This document shows positions 35,275-43,366 of a stretch of DNA of 45,025 bases, one piece after another; the first letter of the stretch is position 1; every line of letters begins with the position of its first letter. The stretch spans positions 1 to 45,025 of the forward strand of contig CASFSG010000064.1 in assembly GCA_949297305.1 (NCBI GenBank). Direction: 5' to 3'. The translations under genes and the position numbers were made by a program. A model generated the notes under the pieces. That model saw only the letters and a program-made list of their open reading frames with translations, did not search any database and was not told where the DNA came from. This DNA is from an uncultured bacterium. Its GTDB lineage: Bacteria; Bacillota_I; Bacilli_A; RFN20; CAG-826.

Positions 35275-36720
35275 TCAATTTGCCTCACTTTTAGTTTCAG
35301 TGACTAAAATATTCGAATTATCACGATCATAAAGGATGTTTAATGGTGATGTATGATAATATTTTGCCATCAAATTAACTACTTTAGGTGCACAAAAACC
35401 GCCTTGACAGCGACCAAAACCGATTCGTAATCTCTTTCTTAAACCTTTGTAGGTTAATTTGAAGGGCGAAGCATCTAATTCATCGATTATTTCGCCTTCG
35501 CTAACTTTTTCACAATTGCATATAATTTTGCCATAGAGAGGATTTTTTTGAATAATTTTAGTCGCTTCTTCATTATCGAGTAGATAAACATGCATTTGTT
35601 TTTTATTAAAAGGAACGATTTTTTCCTTTAGTTTTGGACTAAGCTCTTTTAAAATGAACTGATTTAAAACAAACTCAGCTATCGCTGGTGAAGATGCTAA
35701 GCCGGGCGATTCAATCCCAACCAAATTGATAAAAGTTGAATGATTTTTATCAGCTTTAAGATAAAAATCATGATTAGATGGTGTAGGTCTTAAACCGCTA
35801 AAAACGCGAATATTATCGCTTATTGGAAGTGATTTTAACATCGATGAAGCGCTCTTTAAAACTTCATCTAAAGTCGATTTATCAGTTGCGGTATCATCTT
35901 TATCTAAACAAAATTCGCTGCTAGGGCCAATTAAAACATTCGACGAGGTAGTCGGAATAATTAAAATGCCTTTGCCTTTTGATGAGGGCAAGGGAAAAAT
36001 GACATGATTGACAAGCGGATTAATTTGCTTATCCAAGACGAAATATTCGCCTTTGCGAGGAGTGATGGTATGAGGGAAATCTTTATCGAGCATTTTAGCA
36101 ATTTTGTCGCTATTAATGCCGGCAGAATTAATGACCATTTTACCAAAATAAGTGTTTTTAGTCGTCTTAATCTCATAAAGATTATCTATAAAATTAATAG
36201 CGGTAACTTCCTCGCCTAGAGCAATTTTTAATCCATTATTATAGGCATCGATAATCGCGTTACTAACAAGGAGAAAAGGATTGACGATTTTTGCACTTTT
36301 TGCTTCTAACGCTAATAAAACATCATCGCTCAAATTAGGTTCAATTATTCTTAATTCTTCTCGATTTAATAAATTTACATCAACGCCATTTATTTTAGCC
36401 CGCTCAACTAAATCATATAAAATTTTTATTTCATCATCAGAACGGGCAATTGTTAAAGAACCTATTTCTTTTAAAGGAACATTTAATTCTTTGCATAAAG
36501 ATGGAAATAATTTATTTCCCAAAACATTAAATTTAGCTTTATTAGTAAAAGGCAAAGGATCATAACCAGCATGAATAATAGCGGAATTAGCAGAGCTCGC
36601 TCCGTTACCAACATCATTTTCCTTTTCAATTAATAGGATTGATAAATCATATCGCGAGGCGAGGCGAGAGATCAGTGCCCCTATCACCCCACCACCGATA
36701 ATAATTAAATCATAAAGCAT
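35275..36720 (-). CDS. GlpA-like FAD-dependent dehydrogenase with BFD-type Fe-S domain
   Basis: A 481-residue DAO-fold flavoprotein. The dinucleotide motif IIIGGGVIGALISR is at the N-terminus, the GASSANSAIIHAGYD stretch follows, and a C-terminal BFD-like [2Fe-2S] domain shows NCEK (after C) and CQGGFC. Related proteins are anaerobic glycerol-3-phosphate dehydrogenase subunit A and L-2-hydroxyglutarate oxidase. The present data do not decide between substrates. Its ATG overlaps the pnp stop by 1 base (TAATG). Confidence 0.9.
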   Translation of the reverse strand: MLYDLIIIGGGVIGALISRLASRYDLSILLIEKENDVGNGASSANSAIIHAGYDPLPFTNKAKFNVLGNKLFPSLCKELNVPLKEIGSLTIARSDDEIKILYDLVERAKINGVDVNLLNREELRIIEPNLSDDVLLALEAKSAKIVNPFLLVSNAIIDAYNNGLKIALGEEVTAINFIDNLYEIKTTKNTYFGKMVINSAGINSDKIAKMLDKDFPHTITPRKGEYFVLDKQINPLVNHVIFPLPSSKGKGILIIPTTSSNVLIGPSSEFCLDKDDTATDKSTLDEVLKSASSMLKSLPISDNIRVFSGLRPTPSNHDFYLKADKNHSTFINLVGIESPGLASSPAIAEFVLNQFILKELSPKLKEKIVPFNKKQMHVYLLDNEEATKIIQKNPLYGKIICNCEKVSEGEIIDELDASPFKLTYKGLRKRLRIGFGRCQGGFCAPKVVNLMAKYYHTSPLNILYDRDNSNILVTETKSEAN

Positions 36721-38888
36721 TATTTTTTATTTCTTTTCTTTGGGCCAAAATTAGGTTTTTCAACATAACCATCTGGTTTTTCAGTAAATTCCCGGTGTGA
36801 GACCTTCACTTTACCATTATCATCAATTTCGGTGACGATAACTTTTAAAATGTCGCCAACTTTAGTTACATCTTGCGCGCGACTAATGTAGCCATAACCT
36901 AAACGCGAGACATGACATAAACCCTCAACATTACCAAATAAACGCACGAAAGCGCCGTAATCCTCAACGCGAGTCACTTCACCTTCATAAACTTCACCAA
37001 TTTTAGCTTCTCGAACAATATCTTCGATTAAATGTTTGGCTTTATTAATCATCTCACGATCCATATGATAAATGACGACATGACCATCGTCACTAATATC
37101 AATTTTACAATTATCGCATTGAGCAATAATCTCATTGATCGTTTTACCGCCAGTACCGATAACTTCACGAATCTTATCGACATCGATTTGCATCTTATCG
37201 AGTTTTGGTGCATATTTAGAAACATCTTCGCGCGGTTCACTAATGGCATTAGCCATCACTTGACGAATTTCGGCGCGCGCTTTATTGGCTTGGGCTAAAG
37301 CTTCGGCTAAAACTTCTCTAGTAACACCAGAAATCTTAATGTCCATTTGTAAAGCTGTAATACCTTTTTCCGTACCAGCCACTTTAAAATCCATATCACC
37401 AAAATGGTCTTCCAAACCCTGAATATCGGTTAAGATGGTATAAGGATGATGACCATCGAGAGGTCCGGAAGTAATTAGTCCCATCGCAACGCCACTAACC
37501 ATCGCTTTAATAGGGACGCCTGCTGCCATTAAAGACATACAACCAGCACATATACTAGCTTGGGAAGACGAACCATTAGATTCAAGAACTTCACTAACGA
37601 CACGAATGGTATATGGAAATTCTTCTTCGCTAGGAATAACATAGCTTAAAGCTCTTTCACCTAACGCCCCATGGCCGACTTCGCGACGAGCTAAAACACC
37701 AAGTTTACCCGTCGAGCCGACACACCATTGTGGAAAATTGTAATGATGCATAAAACGTTTATGTTCTTCGGGGGTTAAATCATCGATAATCTGTTCATCA
37801 CTTAAAGGACCTAAAGTTGTCACTGACATAACTTGCGTTTGTCCACGAGTAAATAAGGCACTACCATGAACGCGAGGTAAAATATCAACTTGAGCGTCAA
37901 GCGGGCGAATTTCATCTACTTTACGACCATCGGGACGTATTTTTTCTTCGGTAATCAAACGACGAACTTCATTATGAACGATATCTTCCATAATGTTATG
38001 AACATTGCTGATTGTAGTGTTTTTATCTTTTTCAGTTAGATATTCTTTAGCGGCATATTCAGCTTCAATTTCTTGCTCAATTTCATCGATGGCATGTTGT
38101 CGTTCTAACTTATCAAAAATCGAAACTGCCTTACGTAAGCGACTATCGCTTAAAGAAATAACTTCCTTTTTCAAATCTTCTGGAATGGTTTTTAATTGAA
38201 CTTCGCGTTTTGGTAAACCAATTTCATCAATAATTTGTTGTTCAAATCGACATAATTTTTTGACTGCTTCATGTCCAAACATTAACGCTTCAAGCATTTC
38301 TTCATCGCTGACTTCTTGTGCGCCAGCTTCGACCATGTTAATCGCTTCAATGGTTCCGGCAACCGCTAAATCAATATCGGATCTTTTTCTTTCTTCAACA
38401 GTTGGGTTAATAATTAATTTACCATCGACGCGCCCAACGTAAACGCCAGCAATTGGACCGTTAAAAGGAATATCGGAAATTGAAACGCATAGCGAAGAGG
38501 CTAGCATCGCAGTCATTTCGGGCGAATTATCGTAATCGGCACTTAAAACTTGGGATACGACTTGGACTTCGTTACGGAAACCTTCTGGAAACATCGGTCG
38601 CATCGTTCGGTCAGTTAGTCGCCCAGCTAAAATAGCGTGAGTTGAAGGACGCGATTCGCGACGTAAAAACGAGCCAGGAATTTTGCCAGCAGCATACATT
38701 CTTTCTTGATATTCAACAGTAAGAGGAAAAAAATCCCAATCAACAGTATGTGGCGACATCGTCACATTCGATAAAACAACAGTTTCACCATAGCGGACTA
38801 AAACTGCTGACGCTGTTTGTTTAGCGAGTTCTCCCGCTTCAACAACGATTTTTCTTCCTTCGAAATCTAATTCGAACACTTTTTTCAT
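36720..38888 (-). CDS. pnp: Polyribonucleotide nucleotidyltransferase (PNPase)
   Basis: A 722-residue 3'-5' phosphorolytic RNase, trimeric, with two RNase PH domains, a KH domain (IREVIGTGGKTINEI) and an S1 domain (GEVTRVEDYGAFVRLFG). The second PH domain contains EVGHGALGERAL and DFKVAGTEKGITALQMD, with the catalytic acidic residues. Length is normal. It begins a run of six same-strand genes (pnp, GlpA-like, oxidoreductase, DUF1667, YfcE-like, rnjB) with minimal spacing. It follows rpsO, as in most bacteria, but a terminator separates them. Confidence 0.98.
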   Translation of the reverse strand: MKKVFELDFEGRKIVVEAGELAKQTASAVLVRYGETVVLSNVTMSPHTVDWDFFPLTVEYQERMYAAGKIPGSFLRRESRPSTHAILAGRLTDRTMRPMFPEGFRNEVQVVSQVLSADYDNSPEMTAMLASSLCVSISDIPFNGPIAGVYVGRVDGKLIINPTVEERKRSDIDLAVAGTIEAINMVEAGAQEVSDEEMLEALMFGHEAVKKLCRFEQQIIDEIGLPKREVQLKTIPEDLKKEVISLSDSRLRKAVSIFDKLERQHAIDEIEQEIEAEYAAKEYLTEKDKNTTISNVHNIMEDIVHNEVRRLITEEKIRPDGRKVDEIRPLDAQVDILPRVHGSALFTRGQTQVMSVTTLGPLSDEQIIDDLTPEEHKRFMHHYNFPQWCVGSTGKLGVLARREVGHGALGERALSYVIPSEEEFPYTIRVVSEVLESNGSSSQASICAGCMSLMAAGVPIKAMVSGVAMGLITSGPLDGHHPYTILTDIQGLEDHFGDMDFKVAGTEKGITALQMDIKISGVTREVLAEALAQANKARAEIRQVMANAISEPREDVSKYAPKLDKMQIDVDKIREVIGTGGKTINEIIAQCDNCKIDISDDGHVVIYHMDREMINKAKHLIEDIVREAKIGEVYEGEVTRVEDYGAFVRLFGNVEGLCHVSRLGYGYISRAQDVTKVGDILKVIVTEIDDNGKVKVSHREFTEKPDGYVEKPNFGPKKRNKK

Positions 38889-38921
38889 ATACTTTTCTTT
38901 TACCTTTCAAAAACTAATTAA

Positions 38922-38930
38922 ATCTTAACA
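38922..38930 (-). promoter_or_regulatory. Candidate extended -10 promoter of pnp
   Basis: On the minus strand TGT-TAAGAT forms an extended -10 (hexamer 38922-38927). The expected start is near 38915, giving a leader of about 27 bases. The -35 region is poor. Confidence 0.45.
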
Positions 38931-38972
38931 TAAAAAGAATGGAATAAATATAAAATTTTATTTTATTTTATT

Positions 38973-38996
38973 AAAAAAGAGCCCGAAGGCTCCTTT
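38973..38996 (-). terminator. Rho-independent terminator after rpsO
   Basis: On the minus strand GAGCC, a stable TTCG tetraloop, GGCTC, then TTTTTTAA. It insulates rpsO from pnp. Confidence 0.9.
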
Positions 38997-39011
38997 GAAT
39001 TAATCCTTAAA

Positions 39012-39281
39012 CTATTTGCGGATATTTAGCGCTCTTAATAACTTGATATATCCATCGCGATCCGTGCGATTAAGATAATCTAATAAGCCGCGCCTTTTAC
39101 CGACAAGAACAAATAAACCACGGCGTGCCGAAGCATCTTTTTTATTGCTTTTTAAATGAGCGCTCAAATCATTTATTTGGGCGGTTAATAAAGCTATTTG
39201 AACTTCGGTTGAGCCAGTGTCGTTTGGATTTTTGCCATATTCTTTGACGATTTCTTGAATTCGTTGTTTACTTAATGCCAT
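39012..39281 (-). CDS. rpsO: 30S ribosomal protein uS15
   Basis: An 89-residue primary 16S rRNA-binding protein. The family pattern is clear: GSTEVQIALLTAQIN, HLKSNKKDASARRGL, and the C-terminal KRRGLLDYL. It starts at ATG 39281 behind AAAGGAGT. It has its own promoter, a structured leader and a terminator, so it is a monocistronic unit. Confidence 0.98.
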   Translation of the reverse strand: MALSKQRIQEIVKEYGKNPNDTGSTEVQIALLTAQINDLSAHLKSNKKDASARRGLFVLVGKRRGLLDYLNRTDRDGYIKLLRALNIRK

Positions 39282-39360
39282 TTTTTACTCCTTTCTTCTT
39301 CTCTTAGCCTAATCCAAGCCTAACGGGTAAGGAGTGACCGTTAAACGTAGATTAAGTCGC
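39282..39360 (-). ncRNA. Candidate S15 autoregulatory leader RNA
   Basis: The transcript folds into an outer stem CTTAATC / GATTAGG (39350-39356 with 39308-39314) and an inner 6-bp hairpin TAACGG / CCGTTA (39321-39326 with 39338-39343). The inner loop contains ACTCCTT (39329-39335), which is exactly complementary to the rpsO ribosome binding site AAGGAGT (39287-39293). That pairing would be a pseudoknot blocking initiation, similar in principle to S15 feedback leaders of E. coli and Geobacillus. No covariance search was run. Confidence 0.7.
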
Positions 39361-39366
39361 GTTGAT

Positions 39367-39395
39367 ATATTAAATAATATATTATCAATTTTCAA
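39367..39395 (-). promoter_or_regulatory. Sigma-A type promoter of rpsO
   Basis: On the minus strand TTGAAA (39390-39395), a 17-base spacer, then TAATAT (39367-39372). The start should be near 39360, just before the leader fold. Confidence 0.75.
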
Positions 39396-39410
39396 GGTTT
39401 ATTTTGTTTT

Positions 39411-40178
39411 TTAGCGAAAACGATTAATTTCCTTAACTAAGACATCGGCAAGTTGTTTGCTCCAATCGCGTTCAGAATGGCGACCATCTTGATAAATAGT
39501 TAATTCATTATTAATGTTTTTGAAATCTAAATAATCTTTCAAGAGCTTAGAACAGTATAAATATGCTTGATGACACATTTCTTTATTGTAATTTATGTCT
39601 TCTTCTTTAGTGCCGACACAGATTTGATATTTGGCTTTTTCATCTAGTTTAGTCAAGCGAATATAATCGTTAAATAAAATTAAAAACGGCCAGCTCGCTA
39701 AAGAGAATGACATTACTAAAGAAAAGATTCCTTTAAATGTTGCAGAAATGTATAAAGAAATAACCGCTCCATAGGAACTACCGCCGATAAAGGTGTGCTC
39801 ATAATCGCTTAATGTACGCAACTTTTTATCGATTATAGGTTTGAGTTCCTCCGTTATAAATTGTCCATATTCATATGCTTTTGAAGTAAATTTCCCTTTA
39901 AAATCAATCGGGCGAAAGGGGCAATATTCTTGTACGCGATTTTTGTTAGAATCAATCCCGACAACTATCGCCTCAATATTTAAGTCCTTAAATGTTTTCT
40001 TGATTCCCCAAGAGGAATTTGAAAAGGGACTACGATGGACGAGATTTTGTCCATCATGAAAATAGAAAACAGGATATCTTTTATGCAAGTCTTTAAAATA
40101 ACTTTCAGGAAAAAGAATGCGAACTTGTTTATAACAATTTAAATATTTTGAATACTCTCGATGAATTCGTTCAATCAT
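39411..40178 (-). CDS. Esterase family alpha/beta hydrolase
   Basis: A 255-residue protein of the putative-esterase (esterase D / enterochelin esterase-like) family. Visible features are the YFHDGQN oxyanion region, nucleophile elbow GGSSYGA, and a final GRHSERDW supplying the His. There is no signal peptide, so it is cytosolic. Substrate unknown. I use ATG 40178 (TGATG overlap with the ribF stop), which has GGAGG at 7 bases; ATG 40181 is equally in frame. It is an insertion between ribF and rpsO, which are usually adjacent. Confidence 0.85.
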   Translation of the reverse strand: MIERIHREYSKYLNCYKQVRILFPESYFKDLHKRYPVFYFHDGQNLVHRSPFSNSSWGIKKTFKDLNIEAIVVGIDSNKNRVQEYCPFRPIDFKGKFTSKAYEYGQFITEELKPIIDKKLRTLSDYEHTFIGGSSYGAVISLYISATFKGIFSLVMSFSLASWPFLILFNDYIRLTKLDEKAKYQICVGTKEEDINYNKEMCHQAYLYCSKLLKDYLDFKNINNELTIYQDGRHSERDWSKQLADVLVKEINRFR

Positions 40179-41071
40179 CATTTTTCCTCCAAAGATAAAA
40201 AATCTTTATCTATCTGCGTTTTTAAATCATCTAGATTAGAAAATTTAATTTCTGGTCGAATAAAATCTAAAAATGCTAAATAGACAGTTTGACCATATAT
40301 ATCGCCAGAAAAATCTTTAATATGAACTTCAACAAGCGGTTGATTTAATTGATTAATCGTCGGATGAACGCCGACATTTGTTATCGATATGTAAGGAATT
40401 CCATGAACATAACAAATGGTCTTATATACCCCATTTTTAGGAAGCAAATAATTGTCTTTTAAATTCAAATTAGCAGTAGGATATTTTAAAGTTCTCCCTA
40501 TCGAATTGCCATGGATGATATTCCCGACAATTTCATAATATCTTCCGAGCATTTTATTAGCTTTTTTAATCGCGCCTTTCATTAAATAATTTTTGATTAA
40601 TGATGTGGATATTTTTTGGTTAGCAATTTTTACTATATCTTTAACGTGGATAGGAAAATGTTCTTGCAATAATTTAATGTCGCCTCTTGCCTGAAAGCCA
40701 AAGCGAAAATCTTCACCGACAAATATTTCTTTAACATTCATTTTTTTTAATATCGCAATAAATTCTAAAGGAGATAAATTGATAAAATCAGCATCGATTT
40801 TAAGCGAAATTATTTTTTTGATATGATAAGGATATAAAATTCTTTTTTTGTCAAAATTCGCTGTTAATATTTTGCTTTCTTTACCATTATTTATAAATTG
40901 ACTTATCGGCGCAGAAAATGATAATAAACACAAAGGATATTTTGCTTCATAATGCGCGGTTTTTATTAAGGCAATGTGCCCTAAATGCAATCCATCAAAA
41001 TAACCTAAAAGTAAAGAAATTTCTTCTTCTTTTTGACTAATTTGACGATAATCTATCTCTTCAATTTCCAT
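40178..41071 (-). CDS. ribF: Bifunctional riboflavin kinase / FAD synthetase
   Basis: A 297-residue cytosolic enzyme that makes FMN then FAD. The N-terminal adenylyltransferase domain has GYFDGLHLGH (about residues 23-32), and the C-terminal kinase domain has RTLKYPTANL. I use ATG 41071, which has AAAGGG about eight bases upstream; ATG 41101 lies inside truB. It overlaps truB by 11 bases and the esterase by one base. FAD supply may support the flavoenzyme module farther along. Confidence 0.94.
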   Translation of the reverse strand: MEIEEIDYRQISQKEEEISLLLGYFDGLHLGHIALIKTAHYEAKYPLCLLSFSAPISQFINNGKESKILTANFDKKRILYPYHIKKIISLKIDADFINLSPLEFIAILKKMNVKEIFVGEDFRFGFQARGDIKLLQEHFPIHVKDIVKIANQKISTSLIKNYLMKGAIKKANKMLGRYYEIVGNIIHGNSIGRTLKYPTANLNLKDNYLLPKNGVYKTICYVHGIPYISITNVGVHPTINQLNQPLVEVHIKDFSGDIYGQTVYLAFLDFIRPEIKFSNLDDLKTQIDKDFLSLEEK

Positions 41072-41918
41072 AATAGAACCCTTTTTTTGAACAATATTCA
41101 TTTAAATCTTTTCTTTGATAAATAGCAATAATCTGATTTTGATAATATAAAGAAACGATGTCCGAAACGTTGTTTAAATAAATTTGGCGACCATTTTTTA
41201 CTTTTTTAAATAAATTTTCATCCATATTTATTGAAGCAAAGATTTTTCCTAATTCGTCAATCGAGATAATGTCTTCTTCACTTAATTGATCAATCTTTTT
41301 AGCGCCTTGAATAAAAAAATGTCCATTTTGTATTCGCTCTAGCTGATTTAAATGGCCAACTGTTTGAAGCTTATTTGCAATATCTCTTCCTAAAGAACGA
41401 ATATATGTTCCTTTTGAACAAGTAACCGAAAAAGTAATTTCATCATCTTGATAAGCGATCAATTTAATATTTTTAATCGTGATTTGCCGACTTTTAAGTG
41501 TAAAATTCTCATTATTTCGCATCAATTGATAAGCTGGCACACCATTAATTTTAATTGCCGAATAATTTGGTGGAATTTGATTGCTTTCACCCAAAAAACT
41601 GTTTAAAACAGCAATTATTTCTTCACTATTATAATTAGTTTTATCGACTTTTTTAGTTATCACACCTTCGCTATCTAAAGTATCGGTTTCGCTAAAAAGT
41701 TTTAAAGTCGCAAGATATGTTTTATCCCCTTCTAAAAATTGAGCGAATTTTGAACCTTGATTGACAAAGACAATTAATAATCCGCTGGCGAAAGGATCCA
41801 AAGTTCCTAGATGACCACATGATTTTAAATTAAATTTCTTTTTGATGAGATTATCGACTTGGCGGGATGACATCCCCACTTCTTTATCGACTAAGAAAAT
41901 TCCGTTTTTCGTATCCAT
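41061..41918 (-). CDS. truB: tRNA pseudouridine(55) synthase TruB
   Basis: A 285-residue enzyme that converts U55 to pseudouridine in the T loop of tRNA. The catalytic Asp is in GHLGTLDPFASGLL near residue 42; KGTYIRSLGRDI is a further family motif. The start at 41918 has no Shine-Dalgarno, and a minus-strand TATAAT (41933-41938) predicts an 8-base leader. It overlaps ribF by 11 bases. It is separated from rbfA by an antisense gene. Confidence 0.95.
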   Translation of the reverse strand: MDTKNGIFLVDKEVGMSSRQVDNLIKKKFNLKSCGHLGTLDPFASGLLIVFVNQGSKFAQFLEGDKTYLATLKLFSETDTLDSEGVITKKVDKTNYNSEEIIAVLNSFLGESNQIPPNYSAIKINGVPAYQLMRNNENFTLKSRQITIKNIKLIAYQDDEITFSVTCSKGTYIRSLGRDIANKLQTVGHLNQLERIQNGHFFIQGAKKIDQLSEEDIISIDELGKIFASINMDENLFKKVKNGRQIYLNNVSDIVSLYYQNQIIAIYQRKDLNEYCSKKGFYYGN

Positions 41919-41932
41919 TTACTAAATATATT

Positions 41933-41940
41933 ATTATAAT
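41933..41940. promoter_or_regulatory. Overlapping divergent -10 elements (truB and ttcA-like)
   Basis: ATTATAAT contains TATAAT on the plus strand (41935-41940) and TATAAT on the minus strand (41933-41938), offset by two bases. Each is placed to start an mRNA within 8 bases of its gene. -35 elements are weak. Only one polymerase could occupy the site at a time. Confidence 0.5.
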
Positions 41941-41950
41941 CAAAAAGAAG

Positions 41951-43006
41951 ATGAAAACAATTCGACATATCTTAGGAAAAATTAAAAAGGCCGACGAAGA
42001 ATATTCGCTGATTAATAAGGGCGATAAAATTGCTTTAGGACTTAGTGGAGGTAAAGATTCGATGGCCCTATTATATTGCCTACATTTATACAATAAATAT
42101 TCTAAGAAAAATTTTAAAATCTATCCAATGATCATTGATTTAGGCTTCCCTGCTTTTAATGTAACAAAAATTAATGAATATGTTGCTAGTTTAGGATATA
42201 AGCTAGATATCATCGACCATCAAGATGCCTATAAAATTTTAAGTGACCATCGCGAACATGATTTGCTTCCTTGCTCAATATGCGCAAAAATGAAAAAATC
42301 GATGATTGATAATTACGCAAAAGAAAGAGGTATTACTAAAATTGCTTTCGCTCATCATATTGACGATGCTTTAGAAACTTTGTTGATGAACATGATTTAT
42401 GGCGGTCGAATAGCAACTTTTTCGCCTTATATGCATCTAGATAAAGACGACGTTGATTTCATTAGACCATTTATCTATGTTAAAGAACATGAAATAGCAA
42501 CCTTGGTGAAGGAAGAAAATATTTATATTGAAAAAAGCGCTTGCCCAAACGACAAATTAACTACCCGTGAAAATATTAAAAATATCTTAAAAAATATCTA
42601 TCGCGGTTATCCAATTGCTAAGCTAAATTTTGCCAAAATGTTAACTGATGATGTTCATCTTGATTTATGGTTTAATTTAAAGAAAATAGCAATTAAAAAC
42701 ACTCCGCTATATCTTAAAAAAATTATTTTTGCAAAAGAAATGATTGCTTATCAAAATTTTTACCAAAAACACCATCTAGGTAAATTGCCTACTAATCAAG
42801 AAGTTATCAATTTTTATGGTATTTATAACAAGCGGAACATTTTGCAAGGTAGCTTTTATTTAGCAATTAATAAAAAAGAAAAAATCATCGTTTCAAAGAA
42901 GCCATTTTTATTGCCTGCAATCAAGAAATACCATGATAACATTATGGATTTTTACGATGATTTAATCTTAAAAAATTATTCAAGTTATAATTTTAAGAAG
43001 AAATAA
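41951..43006 (+). CDS. TtcA/Ncs6-like tRNA thiolation enzyme with extra C-terminal region
   Basis: A 351-residue PP-loop ATPase. The PP-loop SGGKDS is at residues 32-37, the paired cysteines PCSIC at 107-111, a third Cys in SACPND (198), and AHHIDDALETLL near 134-145. These fit TtcA, the iron-sulfur enzyme that makes 2-thiocytidine 32 in tRNA, or a relative acting on another position. Residues after about 245 form an extension (VINFYGIYNKRN, KEKIIVSKKPFLL) that I do not recognise. I use ATG 41951; the frame from 41867 lies inside truB. It is antisense between rbfA and truB, ending directly against the rbfA stop codon. Confidence 0.88.
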   Translation: MKTIRHILGKIKKADEEYSLINKGDKIALGLSGGKDSMALLYCLHLYNKYSKKNFKIYPMIIDLGFPAFNVTKINEYVASLGYKLDIIDHQDAYKILSDHREHDLLPCSICAKMKKSMIDNYAKERGITKIAFAHHIDDALETLLMNMIYGGRIATFSPYMHLDKDDVDFIRPFIYVKEHEIATLVKEENIYIEKSACPNDKLTTRENIKNILKNIYRGYPIAKLNFAKMLTDDVHLDLWFNLKKIAIKNTPLYLKKIIFAKEMIAYQNFYQKHHLGKLPTNQEVINFYGIYNKRNILQGSFYLAINKKEKIIVSKKPFLLPAIKKYHDNIMDFYDDLILKNYSSYNFKKK

Positions 43007-43366
43007 TTATTTATTTTTCTTCATTTGTGATAATTGTTCTTCTTCTAGAATGAGCAATTCATCGATTCGCGCGGATTTTTCATTTGTCTCGTCGAGGATA
43101 AATTCTAATTCAGGAATTTTTCTAGTTGCCATCTTCTGCGCTAATTCATGACGAATAAATCCTTTGCATTTATTGAGTTCATGAAGATTATTTTTAGGAG
43201 TATTTGTTCCTAAAAATGTTACATAGATGCGAGCTTTCGATAAATCCTTTGCTAAAATTACTTCATTAATTGTCACAAAACCAACGCGCGGATTTGTTAA
43301 AGAAAATTGAATAATTTCAGTGACGTTTCTATAAATGATGCTTTCTAACCGTTTATATCGTTCCAT
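43007..43366 (-). CDS. rbfA: Ribosome-binding factor A
   Basis: A 119-residue 30S maturation factor with a KH-like fold that binds near 16S helix 1. Family features are IQFSLTNPRVGFVTINEV and KARIYVTFLG. It lies immediately downstream of infB (TAATG, 1-base overlap), as in most bacteria. Its stop codon abuts the stop of the convergent ttcA-like gene with no gap. Confidence 0.96.
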   Translation of the reverse strand: MERYKRLESIIYRNVTEIIQFSLTNPRVGFVTINEVILAKDLSKARIYVTFLGTNTPKNNLHELNKCKGFIRHELAQKMATRKIPELEFILDETNEKSARIDELLILEEEQLSQMKKNK

